In this document: positions 41,304 through 52,425 of the stretch, in pieces | How the letters are laid out: each line of letters starts with the position of its first letter | Position numbering within the stretch: position 1 is the stretch's first letter | Assembly (NCBI GenBank): GCA_026636295.1 | Contig: CP089451.1 | Coordinates: 868,001-932,000, forward strand | Direction of reading: 5' to 3' | From: Medakamo hakoo | Taxonomy: Eukaryota; Chlorophyta; Trebouxiophyceae; Coccomyxaceae | Length of the DNA: 64,000 bases | Translations under genes and position numbers: made by a program | Notes under the pieces: generated by a model | The model's input: only the letters and a program-made list of their open reading frames with translations | Told to the model about the DNA's origin: nothing | The model's database searches: none

Positions 41304-42959
41304 ATGGCCACCCCCATCAAGCGCACGCGCTCCTGTGCCTCCGCCCCGCCCACACCCGGCAGCGCCGGAAAGGGCGAGCCGGGCACGGGCCCGGTCGACG
41401 CACGCGCGGTCGTTGATGGCTTGGCCGCACCCACTGCCACCGCCACCACAGCCACGGCGCCCGTCGCGCCGCCCTCCCGCCCGTCCGCGCACGATGCCCA
41501 CACGGTCGGACACGACCTCGAAGAGGAACGCGTGAAGCAACTGTACCTGGTGATGGGCTCCGTCGAGGTTTGTTGAGGCAAAGCATGGAGCCGTTGGCTG
41601 TGCGCGCTCCCCGACCCAACGGCTCTTTTTTTCCCTCCATCCCTCTCACCGCCCCCTCTCCCGCCCGTTCCACCCACCCCCATCCCCCTCAAAAAAAAAC
41701 AACAGAACCGCCTCGGCGGCGGCGAAGGCGTCGAAGGCCTGTACGGCTCCCTGACGCGCACGGGCATGGACAGAGTCCTGAAAGCGCTGGCCAGCCACGC
41801 GGGAGGGCTGGGGGCGGGCGACCACCTGCTCGACGTCGGCGCGGGGCTGGGCCGCCCGCTCCTCCACGCCCTCGCCCTCGGCGCCGGCGCGGCGTCCGGC
41901 GTGGAAGTCGACGCCGTCAAAGTTGAGAAAGCCGTGGCGTTTGCCGAGCAGACGGCGCGCGGGCTGGTGGGCCGGGCGGGTGGGGCCTGGCTGGCGATGG
42001 AGAGCACGTCGACGACGACGGCGGCGACGGCGACGACCGCGACGGCGCCGGCGGCTGCCGGCCCGCCCGCCCCGCCCCGCGCCCTCGCCGCCCTGCCCGA
42101 CGTGCAGTGCGCGCCCATTGAGGCCATGCCGTCCTTGGACCCGGCCACCCACGTCTTTTCCTTTTGGGAGGGCATCCCGCCCGCCGCGCGCGCGGCGTTT
42201 GGGCGCCTGGTGCGCGCCTCCAGCACGATCCGCGGCGTCGCGGTCGTCCAGCGCGCGGCGCGCGGCGCGGGGCCGGCCGCCATGATGGCCGCCGCCGGCT
42301 TCGGCGACCTGCGCTTGCGCGCCGCCTTCCCCGTCTCCATGTCCGGGTCGGGGCGGTCGTTCCAGGCGTACGTGTTTGTGCGGGATGTGCCTGACGGTGC
42401 GGCGGCGCCGGCCGATTGCACGGCACCCCTGCCACGCGCGGTGGTCGTGGGTGACGACGCACAGAGCGAAGCGCCGCCCGCCGCGGCCTCCCGCGCCGGC
42501 AGCGTCGCCGCGCCCGCCCCGTCCTCCGCCCCGCCCACCCCGTCCTCCTCCGCCCGGTCCGCCCGCCGGGACCGCCGCCGCGCCGGCCTGCCCGCGCCCG
42601 GCCGCCCGCCGCTGGCTCAACGCCCGATCACGGAGTTTGGCCGCGTCGTGCGTTTCGTGGACGCCCAACCTGCCGGACAGGCCTCCTGCACCCGCAAGCC
42701 TGGCGCCATTGCGCGCCCGGGCAAAGTCACCCCCCACCCGTGCGCCGTGGACGCGGTGGCGGCTGCGGCAGCCCGGGCGGCGGCGCCCGGGTCGCCTGCC
42801 GCGGTCGGTGGGAAGGTTGGAGGCAGCGGCCGGGCGCGGCGCGCGCTCGCGCCGGCCAGCCCAGGCGTGGCCAAGGCCGGCCCGCGCAAGGCCGTGCCGT
42901 CGGGGCGGCCACCCCTGGCGCCACGGGGCCTGGGTGGGGCTCTGGCCGCGGCGACGTGA
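41304..42959 (+). CDS. SAM-dependent methyltransferase, DOT1-like fold
   Basis: Predicted methyltransferase, 505 residues. Exon 1 is 41304-41567 (start context ACCATGG), exon 2 41706-42959. The exon junction joins LYLVMGSVE with NRLGGGEGVEGLYGSLTRTG. The SAM motif I is LLDVGAGLGRPLLHALALG, followed by the acidic end of strand 2 (SGVEVDAVKVEKAV). A later acidic/aromatic loop (THVFSFWEGIPPAARAAF) is at the position of the DOT1 catalytic motif, and the C-terminal strand order fits the class I fold. An H3K79 methyltransferase role is an inference; it could be another lysine or small-molecule methyltransferase. The last 170 residues are basic and disordered, with RSARRDRRRAGLPAPG and several PG/KP motifs, as in DNA-binding tails. 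Confidence 0.72.
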
Positions 42960-43130
42960 GGGGACGGGACGGGACGGGGCGGGAATCACTGACGGAAGGA
43001 ACCTGAAGGGGTGGTGGTGGGGTGGATGAAAAGGAGAGAGCAACGAACGAAAGCAACCAGACATCACACTTCTTCATTCCTCTCTCTCTCTCTCTTCCAC
43101 GCACACACCCTCCTCAACACACCCCCAAAA

Positions 43131-46100
43131 ATGGACGAACCCCTGCGCCGCTGCGCCGCTCTAGCCGACGGCCTGGCCCGCGCCGGCGGCGGGCGTGCCT
43201 TGGCCCCTCTGAAGGAAGCTGTGCGGGCTGTGGCTGCTGCGGCCGCCCGCGCGGGTGGCGTGGGCGGCGATGGCGCAGACGCGTCCGCCCCTCCCCTCAC
43301 CGACGCCGTCATCCAGGACATGTGGGGCACGGCGTGCGCGATCTGGGTGCGTGTCCGAGGGTGGAGGGAGGGGTGCCGAGGCCCGCGGCCGTCGCCTGTC
43401 TCTCACCACCCCTGTCTCCCCCCCTCCCCAAAAAACACAGAACGCGGCGACGGAAGCCGCGCGTGCCGCGCCCGGCCCGGCCCCGCCGTCCTGGACCGTC
43501 GACGCCCGGGCCGCCGCGTGCGCCCTGCTGGACGCCGTCCCCGACGCAGCCCTGTCGCCGGAAGAACGGTGCTTCCGCGCCAAGTGGTGGCACGCCGTGG
43601 GGCGGGCGCGCGCTGCGGGCGGTGGCCTGGCGGCCGAAGTGGCTGAGGCGGCGTTTGAGCGCGCGGCCCGCGACTTGCCGGCCCTGGAGGGTTGCGCCTC
43701 GGCCGCCGCGCGCGCCGTGCTGGCGGCTGGGGCGGCTGGCGCTCCTCCCGCGCTGGTCGAAGCCGCCGACCGGGCGGCGGCGGCGGTCGTGGATTTACTG
43801 ACCGACCGGGCCGCGGGCGCACTGGCTCTGGGCGGCGGCGCCGACGCGGCGGCCGCCTGGCTCGCCCGCGCCGCGGCCGTCGCGGCCGCACCCGGCGTGT
43901 CCGCGCCGTCGGCTTTACGCCTGGGCCTGCGCGCCGTGCGCGCCCGCCGCCGGGCCGCCGAGGCGCTGCTCCTGGGCCGGGACGCCCGCGCGGCCGGCGT
44001 GCTGGGCGACGCCCTGGCGCACCTGGACGCCCTCGCCTCCGCGTCCGACGCCTCGGACGCCGCGGCGTCCGCCTTGCTCGCCTCCTGGCGGGAGAAGGTG
44101 CTGCGCCTAGCCGCCTTTGCCCACCTGGATGCGTCCATGCCGCCGGACCCGGGCGCGGCGCTCAACTGCGCGCGGCGCGCGGCCGCCGCGGCGCAGGAAG
44201 CTGGCGGCGGTGGCGCCGACCCCTCGCCCGCCCTCTCCCTGGCCGCCGCCCGGGCTCTGGCCGCTTTGGGTGACGGGCCCGGCGCGGCCGCCGAGCTGGC
44301 CGCCCTGGCGGCCCGCCCGGACGCGCCGCTGGCCATGGTGCTGGAGGCGATGGAAGCGGTGGGCGGGAGTGGTGGCTCGTCCGCGTGCGCCCTGCGCGAC
44401 GCGGCGCCCGCCCTGCTGGCCCGCGTGGCTCCCTCCGGTCCGGCGGCGGTGGCCGCTGCCGCCGTGGACGTCGTCCGCGTCTTGCTCGCGCCGTCGTCGG
44501 GCCGGGCGCCGGGCGCGGAAGACGAGGCGGCTGCACTGGCCGTGGCGGGGAGCGAGGCCGCGACCGCCGCGTTTGCCGCTGCGGCAGCGGACGCCTCGGC
44601 CGCCGACTCCCCGCCTGTGTCCACGTCCCGCCGGGCCATGCACGACCTGCTGTGGAACGCGGCTGCCGCGGCGGCCGGTGCGGGCGCGCCCGGCCGCGCG
44701 CGCGCGCTGCTCGCCGGCGCGGCCGCCCTCGCTGACGGCCCCGCCTCCTCGGCAGCGGCGGCCCGCGCCCTGGCCAAGGCCGCCCTGGACTGCGGCGACG
44801 CGGCGGCTGCCTTAGAACACCTGGACGCGGCGGAGGGCGGGGACGGCGGCTGCGAAGACGCCGGCGGGCGGGTGGCCGCCCACCTGCTGCGCCTGCGCGC
44901 CCACCTCCAGCGCGGGGACGCCCCGGACGCCACCGCGGCCGCCCTGGCCTCCGTGCGCGCCCTGGCCTCCACGCCCGGCTGCGACCCGGCCGTCTTGCGC
45001 GTCGCCTGCCAGGAAGCCGTGGACGCGGGCGCGCCCGCCGTCGCGGTCCCCGGCCTGCGCCTGCTGCACTCGGCCCTGGTGGCCGACGGCGCGTCCGGCG
45101 CGCCTCCGCCCGGCGCCGAAGCCGCCGTCCTGCGGTCGTTGGCGGCCGCGCTGGCGGGTGATGCGGTGGTCATGGGCCGGGATGGTGGTGGGAGTGGCGG
45201 CCCCCCCGGCGGCGACGGCGGCGCGGCCGCGCTCGCGGCCGCGCACGCGACGGCCGCGGCCCGCCTCGCGGCCCTTGGCCCGCCCGCTTTTTTCGGGCCG
45301 GGCGAGGCCGGCGCCTGGTCCGCCCGCTGGTTTCGGGCGCACGCCTGGAATGCGGCGCTGCGGGCGACCCACGCCGCGCAAGCGGAGGAAGGGGATGGCG
45401 GTGGTGCGTGGCGCGCGGCCGCGGGGCTGTGGGCGTCGGCCGCCGCGTTTTGCCGCGCAGCAGGCGGGAGTGGTGGCGGCCGCGCCCCACCCAGCCCGTC
45501 CGCCACCGTCCTCCCGGCGTCCGCTTCGTCGCCCGACGAAGGCACGGCGTTTTTACTGGCCGGCACGTGCGCCCTGGACGCGGCGGCGGCGGCGGCGGCA
45601 GCGGCGAGCGGTGGAGGGGACGGCGGTGGTTCCGTGCGCGCGGCCGTCGCCGACGCGGCCGCCTGGCTCGCGTCCGCCCGGGCGGCCGGCGCGTCCTGCG
45701 CCTCCACCTCTTCCTCCTTGTTCCTGTCCGTCCAAGAACTGCGGGCCGCGGCAGCGGGCGGGGACGCGGCGCTGGGCGAGGCCGCCCTGGGCCGGCTGAA
45801 GGGGGCGGCCGCCGTGTCAGCCGAGGCCCTGCTAGACGCGGCGGACTGGGCGCGGGCGGCGTCCGGGTGGGGGTGCGCCGTCGCCGACGCCGTGCCTGAC
45901 GACGACGCCATGGCCCTGGACGCGCCGCCGCCGCCGTCCCAGGCCGCGGTCGCGGCGGGCCTGGCCCGCGCCGCCGCGGCCGCCGCGCTGGAGCGCGCCG
46001 AAGCGGCCGTCGGCCCTTCCCCCGCCACGGCTCCAGCCGCGGCTGCGTCCGCCGCCCGGGCCGCCCGCCTGCTGTACGACTTGGCGGCCGGTGACGGCGA

Positions 46101-46443
46101 CCGCATCGCCGCCTGCCAGGCGGCCGCGCGCGTCGCGGACGCGGCGGCGGCCGTCGCGCCGCCGGGTGGTGGGTTTCCTCCATCCGCTGCCGCCGCCCTG
46201 GCGTGCGCCGCCTGGAACGCCGGCTGCCTGCACGCCCGCTGGGCGCGGCCGGCCGAAGCCCGGGCCCTGATGACGGCGGCTCTGGGCCTGCTGAAGCACT
46301 GCCCGCCCGCCCTGGCCCGCCGGGCCGGGGAGTTGGGTGGCGTGGTGGCGCGCCTGGAAGCGGATGGAGGCGGTGGCGCGGCCACGCCCGGGCCCGTGGA
46401 AGGGCCGCGGTCCGGGGCGGCGGCGGTCGTGGAGGCGGCGTGA
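43131..46443 (+). CDS. SPO22/ZIP4-like TPR protein (meiosis)
   Basis: Large helical repeat protein, 1072 residues, in exons 43131-43346 and 43441-46443. Residues start MDEPLRRCAALADGLARAGG; about residue 70 there is WGTACAIWNAATEAARA, where the Trp-Asn pair at the exon junction is typical of the first SPO22 repeat. Through the middle are alanine-rich helical pairs, including LLWNAAAAAAGAGAPGRARA and RWFRAHAWNAALRATHAAQA, each with a WN pair. The last repeat is ACAAWNAGCLHARWARPAEA with RALMTAALGLLKHC, which matches the end of ZIP4/TEX11. ZIP4 is a scaffold of the ZMM complex that stabilises crossovers at meiotic recombination sites. The family call rests on these WN-motif repeats. If right, the alga has genes for meiosis. 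Confidence 0.62.
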
Positions 46444-46667
46444 GGGCGTGAGAGAGAGTGGGAGTGGAGTGTGTGGGTGTGTGTGATGCGTGACCTGCAC
46501 GACGAGAACGATGCGTGGATGCGGTGAGAGGTCGTGCGTTTTGCTCGTGCACGAAAAACCGGCGCGACAGGCAGTCCTTCGTTTTCGCTCTTCTCGCCGC
46601 GCGCGAGGAGAAGGAGTCGACCCACGCTCCTTTCCCTTTTCTCTCACACGCACGGCCACGCCCTTTC

Positions 46668-49574
46668 ATGCCCCCGACCGGCGACCCGGCCGCCCTGCGC
46701 GTGCCCGCGGGCGTGCGCACGTTTGCGCCGCCGAGCGGTGCCGCGCCTGCATCGGACGCCCGGAAAAGCACGCCCCAGCGTCAGGCGCACCCCACGCCGC
46801 ACGCCGTTTCCTCGTTCTCTGTTGAAGACGCTGAGCGGAGCGTCGCCGAGCGCGCCGCGTCCGTGCGCGACCTGGCGGCCGCGTTTTCGTCCCCCCCAGC
46901 TTCCGCGCCGCCGCGCACGGCGTCGCGCCGCGCCAGCCTCCCTCCCGCGTCCGAGCGCGTCCGCGTCATCGTCCGCGTCCGCCCGCCATCCGAGGGTCAG
47001 TCCGCTGTCAGCCTGGATGAGGAGAGTGGAGTCGTGTCCGTGCAGCGCAGGTGCGTTTGGAGAGGAGAGGAGACGGGGCAGACCGCAAAACTCGTTTCCC
47101 GCACCTGACAGCTCTCAACCACACGCCTCAACAGCCCGTCCGCCGCGCCCGCGTCCCACACCTTTGACGCCGCCCTGGGGCCTGGCGCGTCTGGAGCCGA
47201 GGTTGCCGCCGCTTTAGATGTCTCCGACCTCGCCGCCGGCGTCGCCAGCGGCCTGAATGCGGCTCTCCTAGCGTACGGCCAGACTGGCTCGGGCAAAACC
47301 CACACGGTCGTCGGCGAAAAGGGAGGCGACGGCGGTTTGGCCGGCTCCGTCGCCCGCGCCCTCTTCGCTGCGTTAGGTGGAGAGGTGCGCAGCACAGCCC
47401 GGGTGAGTCTGTCCGTCGTCCAGGTGTACAAAGAGGCCGTCCACGACCTGCTGGCGGGCGGAGAGGACGGCCGTGGTGGCGGGCGTGGCAGTGGCACAGC
47501 TGCTCCTCCTGGCGGACGGGGCAGATCGGCCGGCGACTCCCCGTCCTCGTCATCCACGTTGCCTGAACTGGCCCTGCGGGAGTGCGCGGAGTCGGGCGGC
47601 GCCGTCCCGGTCGGCGCCGTCTCGCGCCCCGTCTCCTCGCCCGCCGAGGTCGTCTCCCTGCTCGCGGACGCCGAAGCCCGGCGGGCGACGGGCGCCACCG
47701 CGTCCAACCCGACGTCGTCTCGTTCGCATTCCATCGCGTGCCTGGCCGTCGTCCACAACGGCCGCGTCGGCCGTTTTTACATCGCGGACTTGGCCGGGTC
47801 GGAGCGCGTGAGCGCGGGCGCGGGGCTGTCTGCGTCCGACGCGGCTGCCCGCGGCGCGGAAGCCCGGGCCATCAACTTGTCGCTGGTGACGCTCGGGCAA
47901 GTTTTTGCGGCGCGCGCAGCGTGCGCGCCCCACGTCCCCGTCCGCGATTCGAAGCTGACGCGCCTGCTGGCGCCGGCCCTGGGCGGGAGCGGGAACGCCC
48001 GGGCCGCGCTCGTCGTCGCCGTCCGCCCCGAAGCGCCGTACGCCGGCGAGACTGCCGCCGCCCTGGCGTTCGGCGCCCGTGCCCGCCAGGTCGTCACGGC
48101 CGCCCGCGTCAACCGCCTGCCGACGGGCGGGCTGGGGGAAGAGGGCGGTGCGTGGGGCGGCAGCGGCGGCGGCGGCGGGTGCGGAGGCCGCGACGACGCC
48201 AAGGAGGTGGAGGACGCCGCGGCCGCCCGCGTCGCCGCGGCTGAAGCGGCAGCCGCCGCCGCCATTGCGGCGGCTGAAGCCCGGGCGGCTGGGCGGGAAG
48301 CCGCGGCCGTCCGTGCGGCGGAAGAGGCCGCGGCGGCGGCCGCGGCACGAGAGGCGGCCGCCGCGGGCCAGGTGACGGCGGCTGCCGACGCCGTTGCGGC
48401 CGCGTCCGCCGCGGCCGCCGCTGAAGTCGACAGGCTGCGGGCCGAGCGCAATGCTGCGCGTGCCGAGCTGGACGCCGTGCGGTCGGCGGCGCGCACGCAG
48501 GCCGCCGCGGCCTCGGCCGCGGCGGCCCGGGCGGCCGCGGTCGGAGAGGAGCGCGTCCGCGCGGCCGAAGCCGCGGCGGCCGGGGCGGTGGAGGGCGTGG
48601 AGCAGCGCGCCCAGGCCGCCCTGGCCGCGGTGAGCCAGGCAGAGAAACGCGTCCAGGCCGCCGAGGCCGCCGCCACCGACGTGCGCGCCCGTGCGGCCGC
48701 CACGACCGCCGCCCTCGAAGCCGCCCTGGCGGACGCGGCCGCCCGGGTGGCGGCCCTGGAGCGCGCTGCCGCAGCTGTCCGATCGGCCGCAGCCGACCGC
48801 CGCGGCGCGACGCGGCGCGCGGCGGCGGCCCGCACCATTCAAGGCGCCTGGCGGGCCAGGGACGTGGCGGGGCTGCGGGCTGGCGCGGCCCGCGCGCGCG
48901 CCGCCCTGGCGGAGAGCGCCGCCCAGGCCGGCGCGGCGGCGGGCGCGGCCGCGGGCGCGGCCGCCGACCGGCGCGCCGCCCTGGCCTGGCAAGCTGCCGC
49001 CGGCCTGGCGTCCACCGCCGCGGCCGTCGACACGGCCTTGGCCGGCCTGCGCGCCGCCTTCCTGCTGCCCCAGCGCGAGCTGCGGGCGCTGGATGCGGCC
49101 AAGGCAGCGGCCGGCGGTGGCGGCCGCGGCCGGGCGGGCGCGGCCGGGTGGGAGGGCAGCGCGGACGCGGCGTCCGACAGCGACGACGGCGCCGCCAGCG
49201 AGGCCGGGGGGTGGACCATCCGGGCGGGCGGCCGCGTCGCCCGGCCCCTGGCCTCAGCCCTGGCCCCGTCCGGCCCGGGCGCCGTCCTGTCCCCGCTGCG
49301 GCGGGTGGCCGCGGCCGCCCGCCGCGCGGTCGCGGGCGGGGAGGACGGCCCGTCCACCGGCGTGGCTGACCACCGCCCTGGCTCGTCCAGCGGCGGCGGC
49401 ACTGAGCCGTCCAAGTACGGGTTTGGCGTGCCGTCCCGGGCGGCGCTCGCGGCTGCGGCCGTGGCGGATGGAGGCAGCGGCGTCGGGCGGTCGCCGCTGG
49501 CACCCAAGCCGGCGGCGCGGCCGCCTGCGCCGGCGCCGCCGGCCGCGAGGGAGTGGGCGGGCCTGGATGAATAG
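46668..49574 (+). CDS. Kinesin motor protein with alanine-rich coiled-coil tail
   Basis: Microtubule motor with an N-terminal head; exons are 46668-47050 and 47135-49574; 940 residues. Residues 88-100 begin the motor (ERVRVIVRVRPP). The P-loop is AYGQTGSGKTHT, the switch I motif is NPTSSRSHSIACL, switch II is YIADLAGSERVSAG, and the neck-proximal strand SLVTLGQVFAARA with DSKLTRLLAPALGGSGNA is intact. After the motor come about 330 residues of alanine-rich coiled coil. A basic AARTIQGAWRARDVAGLR fits an IQ (calmodulin-binding) motif. The tail is low-complexity, with a Pro/Ala C-terminus. I cannot place it in a kinesin class; motor-first order rules out kinesin-14. The head is interrupted by a 50-residue Gly/Ser insert (near 47460-47560). 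Confidence 0.9.
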
Positions 49575-49820
49575 AAGGAGAGTGGTGGGTTGGGTGTGTG
49601 TTTGCAAACGAAAGCCGCACGATTTTCTTTTTTTTTCCTTCATCCCCACCACGGCGTGATGATGGGGGGAGAGGAGGGATGGAGAGGATGGTCGGGGGAG
49701 GGCGGCCGCTGCCCGCGCGGCCGCACCGCCCTCAGACCCCGAAAACGCATGCACGCGACACCGCCGCCACGACATGCACGCGCCCCGCCCGCCCGCACCC
49801 GCACCCGCCCTGGCTCAAGC

Positions 49821-52273
49821 ATGAGGTTGCTGTGTATTCTAGGGGCGGCCGTGGCCCTGGCGGGGCGCACGGCCGCCGACGCGGCCGTTGCAACAAAGCC
49901 GGCGCTGCCGCCGCCGACGACCATCCGCGGCTTCCCCAACTGCGGGCCTCGCCCGTCCACAAAAGGCGTGCCGCCAAGAGCGCCGGACCCTGTGCTGTGT
50001 GCCAACGTGACGGAACTGCCGGCAGGTGAGGCTTTTTTTTCGGTGGCGGCCCGGGCATTTCCTTTTTCTTTGCATGTGCTTTATTCCTTCCCCTTCGCTG
50101 TGTTGGCCCCTCGCTCTGTCGCCCGCGCACCGCGCCTCACACACCTTCCCCACTCCACCATCAATCGCCACAGGCGGCGGCTACATTAGCGTGGCGTGGA
50201 CGGGGGTGTCGGACCCGTCGCGCAAGGACGAGGTGCGTGGAAAAAAACGGGTGGCAGCGGCGGCGGCGGCGCGCGGCTTCCTCGCACGAGCCCCTGGCCA
50301 TATCGCTCACCCGCCCCGCCCCCCTGTCTGGCCATCGCTCAACCCGCCCCGCCCCCTGTCCAAACAAAAAAAAACAGGTCGCCCTGTACTACGCCGACGC
50401 GGTCCCCTCCCTGGGCGACCACCTGGCGGCCGGCGTCCCGCCCGAAAAGGCGGCCGCCCTGAAAGCGGTCCTGGGCCCGGCGCCGGGCCCGCCCATCAAA
50501 TCGCTGCCCGCGGCCGGCGTGGGTGACGCCGCGGACGGCGTGGGGTCGGCCCACCTGTCCACGGGCGCCGGATCCGTCACCTTTGCCGTGTCCAATCTGC
50601 GCTGGCCCGTCGTCGTCGCGCTCCAGACCGTGAAGTGGAACCGCCTGGCCGTCGAAGCGCTGTCCGGCCCCATTACCTTCGCCCACCCGGACGCGCCGCA
50701 GCAGGTGCTGGTCGGCGGCCTCGGCCCGCGGCCGGGCACCGCGACCGTCCGGTGGTCGACCGCGGGCGGCGGCGGCGGGCGGGCGGCGCCGCCGTCCCCA
50801 CGCCTGCGCTGGGGGTGGGCGCCCGGCAAGCTGACGGCCGGCGACGTGCCCGCGGCCACGTTCTCGTACGCGCGGGACGACATGTGCGGCGGCGACGCGG
50901 TGGCCGGGTTTTCCAGCCCGGGCGCGCTGCACTCGGCCGTGGTCGACTGGGCTGGGCACGCGGGTGCGGCCGCCCCCGCCCCCGCCACAGGGCCCGGGCG
51001 CCGCGTCTTTTACGAGCTGTACGACGCGGCCGACAAGGCGACGCCCACCTTCACCGGCTCCTTCCTGCCCCTGACGCCCGACCGACCCAAAGCCCGCATC
51101 GCCTTTGCCGCGGACGTCGGCCAGGGCGAGCCCGACGGGTCGACCCGGCCGCTGGGCTGGACCTACCCGGCGTCGCTGAACACGTCGCGCGCCCTGGCGG
51201 CGCAGGTCGACCCGTCCGGCTACGCCGCCACGTCCATCATCGTCGGCGGCGACGTGTCGTACGCCAACGGCCACGCCCCCACGTGGGACGCCTTCTTCAA
51301 CCAGTTCCAGGGCGCGTTTGCCGGCGCGCCCACGGTCTTTGCGACGGGCAACCACGAGCTGCTGTGGAGCACGTCCGCGACGGGCGACCGGTATGGCAAC
51401 GCGACCGACTCGGGCGGCGAGTGCGGCGTGCCCTTTGCCGTCCGCACGGGCGGCGGGTCGGGTGCGCCCGGCGGCGGGGGGGATGGCGGCGGCGGCGACA
51501 ACGACGGGTCCGGCCGGTCCAACCCGGCCTGGTTCTCGTACGACGACGGGCCCGTCCACGTCCAGGTGTACTCGACGGAGCACCCCTTTGGACAGGGCAC
51601 GCCCCAGTACGCCTGGATTGCCCAGGATTTGCAGGCCGTCGACCGGTCGGTGACGCCCTGGCTGGTCGTCGTCGGCCACCGCCCGCCGTACCTGGCGTCC
51701 GCGTACCCGGGCGGCGGCAACGCGTCCGACGCGGCCGTCGCGCTCGACCTGGCGACGCACCTGGAGCCGCTGTGGTTGGGGGCGGGCGTGGACCTGACGC
51801 TGGCGGGCCACCACCACTCGTACCAGCGCACGTGCGCGATGGCGGGCCGGGGGCGGTGCGCGGACGGCCGGTCCGCGGCGGGCGCGGCGGGGTACAACGA
51901 GACGGTCGGCGGCGCGCCCATCCCGTCCCTGGACGACCTGGCCGCCGTGCTCCGCCTGCCGCGCCCGGCCAACGGCGGCCCCGTCCACGTCGTCGCCGGC
52001 ATCGGCGGCGGGGAGCTGACGGACAACGCCATGCCCTGGCCCAGCCCGGGCGGCTGGGACGCCCTGGCCTTCCAGCACGGGTACGCCCGGCTGAGCGCGG
52101 ACGCGGACAGCCTGGCCCTGACGGCGGTGCGGTCGTTGGACGGCGCGGTGCTCGACGCGTTTGAGTTGCGGAAGAGTGAGCCGGGCGTGGTGCGCACACT
52201 GGGTGGCGTGGGCGTCACCGCCGCGCCGGATGTCGCGGCGGCGAGCGTTGGCGGGGCTGGTGGGGCAAAGTAG
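49821..52273 (+). CDS. Purple acid phosphatase, secreted
   Basis: Metallophosphoesterase (Fe-Zn or Fe-Mn) that frees phosphate from organic substrates outside the cell or in the vacuole. Exons are 49821-50025, 50174-50232 and 50378-52273; 719 residues. The signal peptide is MRLLCILGAAVALAGRTAAD. An Ig-like N-domain (TFAVSNLRWPVVVALQ) precedes the catalytic domain. The five ligand motifs appear in order: FAADVG, VGGDVSYANG, ATGNHEL, VVVGHRPPYL and LAGHHHSYQRTC, the last being the GHVHxYER block in slightly changed form. The order and length fit plant-type high-molecular-weight PAP. The small 59-base exon 2 (GYISVAWTGVSDPSRKD) lies in the N-domain. Low-Gly inserts near 51470 lengthen the loop before the fourth motif. 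Confidence 0.9.
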
Positions 52274-52425
52274 AGAGCTAGTGTGTTACCCTTTGTGTCT
52301 CCCTCGTAGCGACAACAAAAAAAACATTCAGAATGTGAGACGAGCGAGAGGTTGGTGGTGGTGGTGGTGGTGTGTGTGTGGGGGGGGGGGCCGATGAGAG
52401 AGAAACCTACAGGCGTCGCCCGCCC

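Noticed and set aside
43161-46625. An 1154-residue minus-strand frame
   Set aside because: It is the antisense of the ZIP4-like gene, rich in Ala/Arg/Ser with no motif; the plus strand has splice sites and WN repeats.
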